Assembly: GCA_963823895.1 (NCBI GenBank)
Contig: CAWGNG010000025.1
Location: 62,001 to 126,000, forward strand
Length of the DNA: 64,000 bases
Direction of reading: 5' to 3'
Source of the DNA: G963675935 sp963823895
GTDB lineage: Bacteria; Planctomycetota; Planctomycetia; Pirellulales; Thermoguttaceae
Notes under the pieces: model-generated
Told to the model about the DNA's origin: nothing
Database searches by the model: none
The model's input: the letters and a program-made list of their open reading frames with translations, nothing else
Program-made: the position numbers and the translations under genes
In this document: positions 1 to 8,000 of the stretch, in pieces
Numbering within the stretch: position 1 is the stretch's first letter
Layout: every line of letters starts with the position of its first letter

Positions 1-120
1 CCGTTCTCTGCCGTTCTTTCGCTTCTTCGTACTTTCGCATTTTCGTGATAGAAAGACAAGCGAGAGGATTTTTTCGTAAGGCGTTCACGCCTCTCAACAT
101 CCGATTCCTGGTCGTCGTTA

Positions 121-275
121 ATCCTGCGCAGTGGAATTAGGGAACGTCCTCCGCAGCGTTCCGAGCCGGCGAGAAAAACGCCGTTGTTCGCGGCTCGCGG
201 AACGCCGCGGAGGGCATAGGAACACGGAACGCCGCGGAGGGCGTTCCCTAATGGGTTTTGACAGCCAAAACCGGC
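121..275. repeat. Inverted GC-rich repeat cluster
   Basis: Several copies of a short motif, GGAACGCCGCGGAGGGC and its reverse complement, lie close together and end in a TTTTGACAGCCAAAACC motif. The same parts build the larger element at 289-389, so this looks like a rearranged relative of it. I see no convincing protein-coding gene in the first 650 bases. The short open frames there run through the repeats and have no recognisable content. Confidence 0.6.
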
Positions 276-288
276 AGTGAATTCAAGC

Positions 289-389
289 GCTGTAGGGAAC
301 GGGCTCCGTCCCGTTCCGCCGCCCGGAACGCCACGGAGGGCGTTCCCTACAGATACATTACCGGTTTTGTTTGTCAAAACCCATCAGGA
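289..389 (+). repeat. 100-bp dispersed palindromic element, copy 1
   Basis: This element runs from TGTAGGGAACGGGCTCC through CCGCCCGGAACGCC to GTTTGTCAAAACCCATCAGG. A near-identical copy lies in inverse orientation at 12686-12785. It contains GGGAACG.. and ..CGTTCCC arms that can pair. It is non-coding and behaves like a MITE or REP-type element. Confidence 0.75.
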
Positions 390-690
390 CCATTTTGCGG
401 CAAATCAGTCAGGTTCTTCTGACGCGGCGCCAAAGGGCGCGAAGGGAGAGCGGCCGAGCAACCGCGGTGTCGACACGGCGGGGGCAAAGCGCCACTGCAA
501 CGGGATTGTCCCCGGTGCGAAGACCGGCGGGAGAGCCGATGTTGGCCCGGGGGCTTAAAATGCCAAACAACGATGGAGCCGCCCGCACAAGGGCAGGTGG
601 CTGTACTGAACATCAGTATATTTAGCAGAAGAGCGAGGCGGTTTCAGGAGAGAGTCTTGGACCACGCCAGGAAATCAAAGACGCCCGACC

Positions 691-715
691 CGAATGGCAC
701 GTGAACTTTTGTAAC
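691..715. repeat. 25-bp inverted repeat, left arm (copy of the 3' end of the downstream gene)
   Basis: This stretch is the exact reverse complement of 899-923, which is the last coding part of the AbiJ-NTD4 gene. Read on the plus strand it encodes EWHVNFCN, the same peptide as that gene's C-terminus. Between the arms (716-898) there is no gene, only small hairpins around ATAGCAATGCTAT. Confidence 0.75.
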
Positions 716-889
716 TGTTTCGAGAGTAAGGATTAAGCACCGCTATCACAGCAATGCTAGCGGGAACACGGGGTTTCCCGAGGATAACGCGAATCTCACG
801 ATTAGCGGCACATCACGAAGCGATCCGTTCGTAAGGTTGAGAACCATGTTGTGATAGCAATGCTATGACAGCGTACCTAACTGCTGAAA

Positions 890-1438
890 TCAAAGGAAGT
901 TACAAAAGTTCACGTGCCATTCGTGTCCGATACCGTGTTCGCGAAACCGCGCATTCAACTCCTTGATAGCATCGTCAGCCCGCTTGGTCGCTTGCTGGTC
1001 GGACAGACCCAAATGCGGCAAATACTCGGTCTTTCGCGTGGCTATGTTGATGAAACGGAACGAAAGCTCAACAGCGTCGAGAGCCTTCTCGGCTTCCTGC
1101 TCTTGCAGCAAGAAGTTGGCGAACTCGGATAAGCAATCTACCCTTCGTCCGGCATCGGTACCCGGAAGAACGAAGAGCCCGTACTCGCGACGCAGGGTCT
1201 CAACGATAAACCGGTAACCCTCGCGAGTTCCGCTGTACTGGTTGTGGTATTCCTCCGCGCTTCCGATCGCGTCATGGCAAATGTGAATGATCTGAACCTT
1301 GAGAGGTTGGGGAATTGTGTCGTATGTGTATACGTCCGGCATCTCTCCCCTGAGTTGCTTCTGCCGCTTTGAGAACAGATCGAAAGTGCTCATGGATAAC
1401 GTCCAGTCGCCGAAGAGGTATTGGACTGCCCGTTTCAT
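890..1438 (-). CDS. AbiJ N-terminal domain 4 (AbiJ-NTD4) protein
   Basis: A 182-residue protein whose N-terminal part has the hallmark of the AbiJ_NTD4 family: DLFSKRQKQLRGEMPDVY, then a hydrophobic PQPLKVQIIHI segment. AbiJ-type proteins are linked to abortive infection, where this domain usually sits N-terminal to a HEPN or other effector domain. Here it is the whole protein with a short helical tail, so the effector module is absent or not recognisable. The annotated start is the longest. An internal ATG at 1393 (MSTFDLFSKRQ) fits the family start better, and neither has a strong ribosome site. The last 25 coding bases are copied in inverse orientation at 691-715. The function is inferred from family resemblance only. 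Confidence 0.7.
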   Translation of the reverse strand: MKRAVQYLFGDWTLSMSTFDLFSKRQKQLRGEMPDVYTYDTIPQPLKVQIIHICHDAIGSAEEYHNQYSGTREGYRFIVETLRREYGLFVLPGTDAGRRVDCLSEFANFLLQEQEAEKALDAVELSFRFINIATRKTEYLPHLGLSDQQATKRADDAIKELNARFREHGIGHEWHVNFCNFL

Positions 1439-1502
1439 CCGCTACGGAATTCCGAGCATGCAATACTACCTATGGTAGCGTGCGTACTTATAAGCGAAAA
1501 GG

Positions 1503-1530
1503 AGGATAGGTCCAATTTCTGAACCTATCC
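1503..1530. terminator. Hairpin next to the left att-like site
   Basis: Perfect 8-bp stem GGATAGGT/ACCTATCC with an 11-nt loop, followed on the minus strand by TCCTTTTC. If the 1542-8900 segment is an insertion, this would be the original terminator downstream of tRNA-Pro. That role is inference; only the hairpin is seen. Confidence 0.5.
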
Positions 1531-1541
1531 CCGTTTGAAAG

Positions 1542-1554
1542 TGTCGGGGCGACA
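1542..1554. other. Putative attL (copy of the tRNA-Pro 3' end)
   Basis: TGTCGGGGCGACA here repeats exactly, in the same orientation, at 8888-8900, where it forms the 3' end of the minus-strand tRNA-Pro gene. A direct repeat of a tRNA 3' end about 7.3 kb away is the usual mark of an element integrated at a tRNA. The core is short, and no integrase gene is visible between the two sites. Confidence 0.55.
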
Positions 1555-1792
1555 AGACGGCTATTGAACTTTTTCTGGGAGGCGTCAAGACGCTGGCGTC
1601 GCAGTTACGCATTACAAGACAAGTACTTGTGGCAATTCCCGATCCGTCGTGCTCCGAGCAGCCGCCGCTATAATGACCGGAACGGAGTCGGCTCCACAGT
1701 GCCATCGGACGCGTCGGCGGTCTTCCGTTCCTATTATGCATCGGAGCGCACTGCCGGAGAAGCCGGCAGTGGCACCCGGCGCTCGCAAACCG

Positions 1793-2257
1793 TCACCAGT
1801 CCATGTTCGCAGCGTTCTCCCACTCGTGGGTCAGACGCCTTACAAGGGCTTCCATATTCTCGACCGAGGCCATTGCCTGCTGATACGTACCGTCAGTCGC
1901 GTAACTCAGGATCGTGGGCAGATCGCTGTCCTGAATGTAACTGAGCGCAGCGCACTCGGTTGTCCGAAGAAAACCAATGAACATCTCGACATCCTGGATT
2001 GCCTTGGCCTCAGGTATCTCTTCATCCAAGCCGAACGAGAACGCGGGCCGTTCGGGTTTGTCGGTCAGGCGAACCGGAACCGCACCGGCGCCAGAGTGAA
2101 ACGAAAACGCTTCTCCTTGCTTTCCAAAGGCACCGTGGGCATTGAAGTTCCGGAACTGGCGCCTGACAGCTGCGAGCTTGTCGTTGCCTACGGCGTGCCG
2201 TGGCTCGGGTGCGAAACGGCCCCCGGCCGCGTGCTCGTCGTCAACTTTGAGATTCAA
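1793..2257 (-). pseudogene. Protein fragment of unknown function, antisense to the ATPase 5' end
   Basis: An open frame of 154 codons whose C-terminal about 110 residues look like real protein (for example AIQDVEMFIGFLRTTECAA, then MEALVRRLTHEWENA) with GC-ending codons. Its N-terminal part overlaps the homologous part of the ATPase on the other strand, so both cannot be whole genes. I read it as the 3' remnant of a gene cut by a rearrangement near 2.15-2.2 kb. I do not recognise the family. Confidence 0.35.
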
Positions 2258-3037
2258 TCGGCCTTCGCCTGCCGCCGGCTAAACGTCTTGGCGGAGGCGC
2301 TGGGGATCAAGCAGGAACCGGGCCGGCTAGATTGCTGGAATCTTCGCGGCCATGCGACTTCGCACCTGGAAATCTTTCCGCGGATCATCGACCGTATCGG
2401 CGATGGCGGGTATCGGTTGATCGTGCTGGATCCGATCTACAAGCTGTACGGCGGGAGTGACAACGAGAATGGGGCGCGAGAGGTTGCAGCCCTGATGAAC
2501 TCCGTCGAATCGCTGGCCGTGAAGACGGGCGCCGCCGTGGCCTTCGGCGCCCACTTTTCCAAGGGCAATCAGGCGGCAAAGGACACTATCGACCGCGTGA
2601 GTGGATCGGGCGTCTTCGCCCGCGATCCCGATAGTCTCTTGAACTTCACCAAGCACCAGGAATCGGACTGCTACACCGTGGAGGCGACGTTGCGGAATTT
2701 TCCGCCGCTGGACCCGTTTGTCGTTCGATGGGCCTACCCCCTTTTTGTCCGCGATGCCAGTCTGAATCCCGCCGAGCTGAAGACGCCCGGAAGAAGCACC
2801 CGCGACAAGGCGGCAGAGCAGGAGCGGCGAGAAGGGGAACACCGACAGCGGTTGCTGGCCGTTTTGCGGGCGACGCCCGACGGCGACACGGGCAGGATGC
2901 TGGCAAGGGCGGCTGGACTGAATACGGACAACTTCGGCCGGGCCATCGCTACACTACTCCAAGAGGGGCGGGCGGAACGGTGCAAAGTAACTAAGAATAA
3001 GCGAGACGAAGATGGGTTCAAACCTACTGAAAAGTAG
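2096..3037 (+). CDS. RepA-like AAA ATPase (AAA_25 type), 5' end degraded
   Basis: The family-like part starts at about 2190 with GVPWLGCETAPGRVLVVNFE, a strand and Walker B neighbourhood seen in RepA/AAA_25 replicative helicase-like ATPases of plasmids and phages. It continues through LIVLDPIYKLYGG and VAFGAHFSKGN, the sensor region, to a C-terminal winged-helix-like tail. The Walker A loop that should lie about 20 residues before GVPWLG is not readable: SKGTVGIEVPELAPD stands there, and a shifted frame gives a better match, so small indels are likely. The plus frame is open from 1649, but the upstream part shows no homology and lies antisense to another frame. I give a GTG at 2096 as a nominal start. 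Probably non-functional. Confidence 0.6.
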   Translation: MKRKRFSLLSKGTVGIEVPELAPDSCELVVAYGVPWLGCETAPGRVLVVNFEIQSAFACRRLNVLAEALGIKQEPGRLDCWNLRGHATSHLEIFPRIIDRIGDGGYRLIVLDPIYKLYGGSDNENGAREVAALMNSVESLAVKTGAAVAFGAHFSKGNQAAKDTIDRVSGSGVFARDPDSLLNFTKHQESDCYTVEATLRNFPPLDPFVVRWAYPLFVRDASLNPAELKTPGRSTRDKAAEQERREGEHRQRLLAVLRATPDGDTGRMLARAAGLNTDNFGRAIATLLQEGRAERCKVTKNKRDEDGFKPTEK

Positions 3038-3374
3038 CGCGGTGCGACAGGTGCGACACGGTGCGACACGGTGCGACGGTCGCGGCTGTCGCGGTGCGGT
3101 GCGACAAGTCCTATGTAATAGGACAGTCGCACCGACAGCGCGCACGACCGACGCCGACCCCTGGCCGCCGACGTGGGTAATGCTACCCGACGCGGCCGCC
3201 CTTGAGCGCCTATCCTTGCCCGACGACGGTCGGCAACAGCAGCAGCTATCCGACGAACTACCCGACCAGCCCGGCCCGCACGACACGCGGACGGCCGCCC
3301 GTTGCCAGTTGCCGCTGCCGCTGCTGGCCATCGATGGCGTGACGACGGGCGACACCTTGGAGGTGTTGCGATGA
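3012..3374 (+). CDS. Hypothetical protein of the element
   Basis: A frame of 120 codons overlapping the end of the ATPase gene. Its first third is encoded by tandem GTGCGACACG units and is of doubtful coding value. The second half (LERLSLPDDGRQQQQLSDEL onward) looks more protein-like. A 15-codon frame, 3371-3418, links its stop to the start of the next gene by two ATGA overlaps, which supports co-translation. Function unknown. Confidence 0.35.
   Translation: MGSNLLKSSAVRQVRHGATRCDGRGCRGAVRQVLCNRTVAPTARTTDADPWPPTWVMLPDAAALERLSLPDDGRQQQQLSDELPDQPGPHDTRTAARCQLPLPLLAIDGVTTGDTLEVLR
3041..3112. repeat. Tandem GTGCGACACG repeats
   Basis: Decamer-like units (GTGCGACAG, GTGCGACACG twice, GTGCGACGG, GTGCGACAAG) follow the stop of the ATPase gene. 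They may be iterons of an element origin or simple expansion. Their position behind a RepA-like gene makes the origin reading possible but unproven. Confidence 0.45.
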
Positions 3375-3414
3375 TCCTGTTTTGCAATTGGCCGAGCTAC
3401 AGAAAGGGTGCAAC

Positions 3415-4011
3415 ATGACGACTCGCGCCGAGCCGTTACGAATTGTTACGCATAAGTGCGCGACGTGCGCGAAGAAATTCAAGTCGCATCGCGTTGACGG
3501 GCGTTATTGCTCAGGTGCCTGTCGGCAGCGTGCTCACCGCTCGCGGAGTGCTGGGGGAACTCTGGAAAATCTTGACCAAGAAATTGACCGGGCGAGAAAT
3601 CGGTACTGGGCACTAATAGCGATCAAAGCTCACATGCTCAAGCTCTCTCGCTCGGAAGTATTAACGCGCGAATCGCAGTTTGTGGACGAGACGGGCAATG
3701 TGTTTATGCGTGGCGTGTTGGTCGGCCACGTTAAGCCGGACAAGCCCGGTTGGAGCACTTGGGGTGCGGAGGTGGCCGGGCCACCCTATGCACCACCGGG
3801 GCAAGGGCGAGACGGACAAGCGGGCTACTATGAATCGGCGATTCTCGGCCGCGTCGGAAAGAAAAAGGAAAAAGGCGGGAAGCGCGGCGTGACGACGGCC
3901 GACAGACTACCCCCCCCCCAAAAAAAAGGTACTTCCGAGCCGACGCCCCGGCCGTTTCCCACCGGGGCGGCGCGCACACCACACACACTCCCGCCGTCCG
4001 GGGCTGACTGA
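3415..4011 (+). CDS. Zinc-finger protein of the element
   Basis: A 198-residue protein with an N-terminal zinc-binding motif, HKCATCAKKF...RYCSGACRQRAHR (residues about 13-43), of the CxxC...CxxxC type seen in small phage and plasmid proteins. The rest is basic and low-complexity and ends in a proline/threonine-rich tail. The chosen start follows AGAAAGGGTG. The gene contains C10A8 at 3910-3927, a tract liable to slippage that would change the C-terminus. It may bind nucleic acid; no more can be said. Confidence 0.6.
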   Translation: MTTRAEPLRIVTHKCATCAKKFKSHRVDGRYCSGACRQRAHRSRSAGGTLENLDQEIDRARNRYWALIAIKAHMLKLSRSEVLTRESQFVDETGNVFMRGVLVGHVKPDKPGWSTWGAEVAGPPYAPPGQGRDGQAGYYESAILGRVGKKKEKGGKRGVTTADRLPPPQKKGTSEPTPRPFPTGAARTPHTLPPSGAD

Positions 4012-4013
4012 CT

Positions 4014-4178
4014 ATGGAAAAAATCACGCAAAATGACCGGCGGCGGTGTCGGCGCCTAATCCAGCGATCCTGCCGAATCGCCGGCGAATTGAGTGCCGAA
4101 CATATCGAGCTTCAGCGAGAGATTTTGCGGCAGAGCATGGAGCTTGCCCGCCTGTTAAAGGAATCGAGGCGACGATGA
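4014..4178 (+). CDS. Small basic hypothetical protein
   Basis: A frame of 54 codons, starting MEKITQNDRRRCRRLIQR and ending in LLKESRRR. It is helical, rich in arginine and glutamate, and lies between the zinc-finger gene and the HExxH gene. Its TGA overlaps the next gene's ATG (ATGA), a mark of coupled translation in this cluster. No family recognised. Confidence 0.5.
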   Translation: MEKITQNDRRRCRRLIQRSCRIAGELSAEHIELQREILRQSMELARLLKESRRR

Positions 4179-4615
4179 GCGACACCCCCGACGAACTGCT
4201 GCGACTGGCGATCCACGAATCGGCCCACGCCATCGCCCATTGGCATTTCCGAGACGAAATCGTCGGCGTGACCCTGAACGACCACGAAGGCGGGGGAGCC
4301 GTTTTCGGTCGCGGCTATAGCAACACGCTGATCGGGGCTAGGCAGCAGATGGCGGTGACGGCAGCAGGGGCAGCGGCGGAAGGCAAGGAGCCCACCGGCC
4401 CCGACGCCGCGAGAATCGCGTCGCTGGCCCGGCAAATCTGCGGCATGGCCGCGAACCCGCAGGCGTTGCAGGAGGAGATTGACCGGGCCATCGTGGCGGC
4501 ACGCTGGTTGACTCAAGAGTACCACGCCGAAATCGCCGAGGTCGCCCGCAAGCTGGTTGACTTTCACCAGTACCTCGAATCGGTCGAGAGGCGATATGAA
4601 ACCAGCATCGACTGA
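4175..4615 (+). CDS. HExxH (peptidase M41-like) protein
   Basis: A 146-residue protein with HESAHAIAHWHF at residues about 13-24. HESAH is an HExxH zinc-metalloprotease motif, set in the context of the M41 (FtsH protease) family. It also has a glycine-rich GGGAVFGRG segment and an AAGAAAEG helix like the M41 fold. There is no AAA domain and no membrane segment, so it is a stand-alone minimal version of a kind found in phages and mobile elements. The start at 4175 is chosen for the ATGA overlap with the upstream gene and because homology begins there; the longer frame from 4046 is not supported. Protease activity is inferred. Confidence 0.65.
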   Translation: MSDTPDELLRLAIHESAHAIAHWHFRDEIVGVTLNDHEGGGAVFGRGYSNTLIGARQQMAVTAAGAAAEGKEPTGPDAARIASLARQICGMAANPQALQEEIDRAIVAARWLTQEYHAEIAEVARKLVDFHQYLESVERRYETSID

Positions 4616-4781
4616 CGCCGGCGAACGAGACAGATACGTTTTTTGCGAGAGGCCCCGCTGCCCACAATGCAACTCGGCCCGGTTGCACACGGTTCGCACT
4701 GAGCGGAACGGCGACGAATCGGTCACGCGGCACACGAGATGCAAGGATTGCCGGGCAAAGTTCTTTGTCGTCGTCGAGTAG
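4596..4781 (+). CDS. Small zinc-ribbon protein
   Basis: A 61-residue protein with CPQC (about residues 22-25) and CKDC (about 49-52), a classic two-knuckle zinc ribbon. It overlaps the end of the HExxH gene by 20 bases. Such proteins are common in phage early regions; the role is unknown. Confidence 0.6.
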   Translation: MKPASTDAGERDRYVFCERPRCPQCNSARLHTVRTERNGDESVTRHTRCKDCRAKFFVVVE

Positions 4782-4814
4782 CGTTCCAATTCTTGGAAGA
4801 GTCAAAGCACCGAT

Positions 4815-5021
4815 ATGGTAGATTCAATGCAAATGAGTACACAGACGTTTCTCACGCTGGCCTACATGAGTGCCCACCTCTCCCGCCCGTATTCGCGGGT
4901 AGTGTCCGCGATCGCCGAATTGAAAATCACTCCCGCCCTCGTCCTGAACGAGTTGGTCTACTTCTCAGCGGCGGACGAAGCCCGTATTTACGACTACTTG
5001 CAAACGAAAGACGAGAAATGA
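4815..5021 (+). CDS. Hypothetical protein
   Basis: A 68-residue, mainly helical protein (residues 1-68: MVDSMQMSTQ...YDYLQTKDEK). It overlaps the next gene by ATGA, which supports expression. No motif recognised. Confidence 0.5.
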   Translation: MVDSMQMSTQTFLTLAYMSAHLSRPYSRVVSAIAELKITPALVLNELVYFSAADEARIYDYLQTKDEK

Positions 5022-5632
5022 ACGACGCAAAACAACCTCCGGTCTATCCGCTCGAATCGCCCGAGAAATGGGCGAAGGTCCGCCAAGCAATAGCGGCCGG
5101 CGACGAAATGACGCTGCGCGACACGTTGACCGCAATGGACCTCTCGCCGAGACTTGGGAAGCTGTTCACCGTGGCCGTCGCCGAGGAAATTGAATTGTCC
5201 GCCACTATCGCGGCCGGCGAGGGCCAGGACGAGAAGGTCCGCACGCTGGGCGAGGAGATTGCCTTCTTGATGCAACGGCAGGCGAAAACGCTTGAAGAAT
5301 CCCGCAAGCAGGCGGAACAAAAGCAACAGCTACAGGCCGGGCGGCTTGCAGCAGAACGGGCCGTGGCCAGTGCAAAAACCGCAAGCCGGCAAAGGGCGTG
5401 GTTGCGATTCTGGCTTGCCGAATTGTTCGGCGAGGAGCCGCCACCTCACGCCGGCCCTCTTTCGTCACTCATGCCGAGCCCGAAGGTTTTCGACGCGATG
5501 GTGAATCTGAAAATCGGCGGGACCGCCTACGCCATCGGCCCCGATGGATGGCGGAAGGTCAACGAATCCACCGAAACAGACAGACCCAAGCGGCGGTACA
5601 CGTCATTCTCTCCGCTTGCTCCACGACACTAG
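5018..5632 (+). CDS. Coiled-coil protein upstream of the capsid gene (possible scaffold)
   Basis: A 204-residue protein with a long charged central helix (residues about 70-130, with repeated KTLEESRKQAEQKQQLQAGR-like heptads). The C-terminal piece contains VNLKIGGTAYAIGPDGWRK. The start at 5018 is chosen for the ATGA overlap. It lies 15 bases before the capsid gene, where phages often place a scaffold or protease, but there is no sequence proof of that role. Confidence 0.55.
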   Translation: MNDAKQPPVYPLESPEKWAKVRQAIAAGDEMTLRDTLTAMDLSPRLGKLFTVAVAEEIELSATIAAGEGQDEKVRTLGEEIAFLMQRQAKTLEESRKQAEQKQQLQAGRLAAERAVASAKTASRQRAWLRFWLAELFGEEPPPHAGPLSSLMPSPKVFDAMVNLKIGGTAYAIGPDGWRKVNESTETDRPKRRYTSFSPLAPRH

Positions 5633-5647
5633 AACAAAGGAAATCCC

Positions 5648-6810
5648 ATGCTGAAGTTTTCCCCCACTACCCCGGATGATGTTGTCCGCAAGGCCAATGA
5701 CGTGCTCGATGCCACCCGCTCCGAAAGGCTAAATCGCGGTCGGCCCCTCCGGCCCGTCGAATGGTTCGCAACGGCCTTGAAAGTTTGCGGTGAGGAGGTG
5801 CCCGACAATCCGCGTGACATCATTCGCGCCGGCCTATCGGCGCGGTCGTTGACGCAGCCCTCACCGGCGAAATCAATCAGAATTTCATCGACAGTTTTCG
5901 CGCAGTGCCGAACACCCTCGACGGAATCCTGACGTATCAGGACCTCGAAAATTTCTTGGGGGCCACCCTGATTTCCCAATGGCAAACCGGGCGACTCGAA
6001 CCCACCGCGAAAAAAGAGGCGTCGCAATTCTACTTCGCTCTGTCGGGGACGAGTTGGGGTCTCGCACGCTACGGCGGTCAGTTCAGCCTCGACGAAACGG
6101 ACCTCTACAATTCAGTCTCCGTCGATCTCGCGGCGGTGACAGTAAAAGAAGCAGCAAAAGCGGCGGCTCGACTGCTGCCCGATCTCGTCTATAGTTTGCT
6201 GTTGTTGAATCCGACGGTCATGGCCGACGGCCTGCCGCTGTTTTCAGCACAGCACAACAACTATGCGACCGGCCCCTCATCATCGCTGCTGTATCAAGCG
6301 TTCACGGTTTCGGGCAGTGGCAGCGACACAATCGTCGATACGCCTGGGGCCCTATCCGCGGCGCTTGCAGTCATAGGCTCGCAAACGATGACGGACCAAG
6401 ATGGTCGGCCCGTTCACCTCGGATTGTCGCCGACGATTCTCGTTTGCTCGCCCGCTGTTTACTCGGCTGGTAGGCAAATGGCGAGATTGCTTCGGAATGA
6501 AGACGGCCGGGATCTTGAGGTGCGAATGGAATCGAGACTTTCATCCAGTGGCGTTGTGGATCCCGCAACCGGCAATCTCGTTTCGTCCGGGAGCAATCTC
6601 TCCTGGTTGCTGGCGTCGCCGGGCAAACTAGCCGCCTCCCTCGTCGTCGGCGGGCTGACGGGTGAAGGACTTGAGCCAGCCGTCCGCGTGACCGATCTTG
6701 CCGGCCCCGGTCCTTACGCCGGAATGTGGGGCAAAAACATCGACGTGAAACTCGACCTTGCCGCCGCAGTGATTGATTACCGCAGTCTGTATTTCGGGCT
6801 TGGTCAGTGA
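5648..6810 (+). pseudogene. Mu gpT-like major capsid protein, frameshifted
   Basis: Two overlapping frames together make a capsid protein of about 387 residues. The first (5648 to about 5842) begins MLKFSPTTPDDVVRKANDVL and reaches RDIIRAGLSA. The second continues VVDAALTGEINQNFIDSF and runs to 6810. The later part has features of the Mu gpT / HK97-fold head protein family: NPTVMADGLPLFSAQHNN and GRPVHLGLSPTILVCSP. The two frames join by a one-base shift near 5840-5845 with no recognisable slippery heptamer, so mutation or sequencing error is likelier than programmed shifting. It would form the capsid shell of the element. Confidence 0.7.
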
Positions 6811-6909
6811 GTGTCTCCTGTTGAGAGAGTGGAAGAGGGAGCCAGCCGGCGGCGGCGTGACGGGATCGTGTAACACGCCGTCCGCCGGTCTCCTTCTTGA
6901 GGTGTGCCG

Positions 6910-7065
6910 ATGGTGGACTTTGACGACATCCTCCGTTGTCCCGCTTGCGGCAGTAATGACGTGAATGTCGAACAGCCGTACATCCCGGGCAGCGGCACAA
7001 CAGGGAAAGCGTATTGCGTTCACTGCGGCGTCCTTTTCTCATTTACCTGGACAGAGGAGCAATGA
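6910..7065 (+). CDS. Small zinc-ribbon protein
   Basis: A 51-residue protein, MVDFDDILRCPACGSNDV followed by YCVHCGVLFSF. The two CxxC pairs are typical of a zinc ribbon. The stop lies just before the next start. Confidence 0.6.
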   Translation: MVDFDDILRCPACGSNDVNVEQPYIPGSGTTGKAYCVHCGVLFSFTWTEEQ

Positions 7066-7068
7066 GCA

Positions 7069-7248
7069 ATGGAAAGAGTTTGCAGCACGTGCAAGAGTTA
7101 CGATGCTAAGACCTCCACCTGCCACCGCGAGGCACCGAACGCCGTAGAGGCAACATGCAGGCTTCAGTGGTTCGTGTTCCAGAAGGTCAGGCCCGACGAT
7201 TGGTGTCGGGCGCACGAGCCCGGGCAGCCCCGAGGGCAGACTGAGTGA
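7069..7248 (+). CDS. Small cysteine-rich protein
   Basis: A 59-residue protein with CSTCKSY, CHREAP and a terminal RPDDWCRAHEP. The CxxC...C...PDDWC pattern recurs in small phage and plasmid proteins that may bind a metal ion or iron-sulfur cluster. Start ATG at 7069, four bases after the previous stop. Confidence 0.6.
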   Translation: MERVCSTCKSYDAKTSTCHREAPNAVEATCRLQWFVFQKVRPDDWCRAHEPGQPRGQTE

Positions 7249-7274
7249 GTGGGGTAGGCAAAAAGGGGTGAACC

Positions 7275-8000
7275 ATGGCATCAAACAACTGGTCGGGCGG
7301 AACGTCAACAGAACTGGGCAACACGGCCAATTGGTCCGGCAGCACCCTACCCACGTCCAGCAATTCCGGCACGATGGGCAGTTGCAGCAATTATCCTGCC
7401 ACCGGCGCGGCAAACGGTTCGATGTCCTTGACGGGCGGCACGTCGGCGAAGATCAACGGCGGATGTTGGTCCGGCGCGATTACGGTGGGCAGTGAGACGA
7501 CGATTGCCGGCGGCTATTTCTTCGGAACGGTCACAGTCAGCAGCGGCGGCTCGATCACGGGCGGAGTGTTTTACGGCGCGGTCACGGTGAACGCCGGCGG
7601 CTCGATCAGCGGCGGAACATTCTACGGCTCAGCGTCTAACAGCGGCACAATCACCGGCGGCAATTTCAACATCGCAAACGGCACTGTCGCCACCGGGCAG
7701 GGCATAAGCAACGTGGTCTATTTCGTGGCCGTCGCCAATAACGCTTACGTGACCGCGGACCTCAGCGGCGGCGAATACCCAACCACTGCCACCATCCAAG
7801 CCGCCGACGCCGCCACCCTCACGGCCGCGGTGCTCAACACCGATGGCAGCGATACGACCGTGGCGTTCGGGGCGTCGAACGGTACGGCGAAGAGCGGAGC
7901 GGTCTACGCGGCAGGGCGGGCGGCAGGAGAAGGAGAAGGAGCGGCCGAATTCAACGAGGGCCTGGCGGCGGGGCAGAGGGCCAACGCATGGATCAAATAA
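7275..8000 (+). CDS. Beta-solenoid, glycine/serine/threonine-rich protein (tail-fibre-like)
   Basis: A 241-residue protein with short repeats such as GGVFYGAVTVNAGGSISGG and GGTFYGSASNSGTITGG (residues about 70-140), which predict a right-handed beta-helix. The C-terminal quarter is helical (GRAAGEGEGAAEFNEGLAAG). There is no signal peptide. Its position two small genes after the capsid gene fits a phage surface or fibre protein. A ribosome site (AAAAGGGGTG) precedes the ATG. Confidence 0.55.
   Translation: MASNNWSGGTSTELGNTANWSGSTLPTSSNSGTMGSCSNYPATGAANGSMSLTGGTSAKINGGCWSGAITVGSETTIAGGYFFGTVTVSSGGSITGGVFYGAVTVNAGGSISGGTFYGSASNSGTITGGNFNIANGTVATGQGISNVVYFVAVANNAYVTADLSGGEYPTTATIQAADAATLTAAVLNTDGSDTTVAFGASNGTAKSGAVYAAGRAAGEGEGAAEFNEGLAAGQRANAWIK

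Noticed and set aside
277..625. Short open frames in the first 600 bases
   Set aside because: They run through the palindromic repeats, have repeat-derived sequence and no ribosome site.
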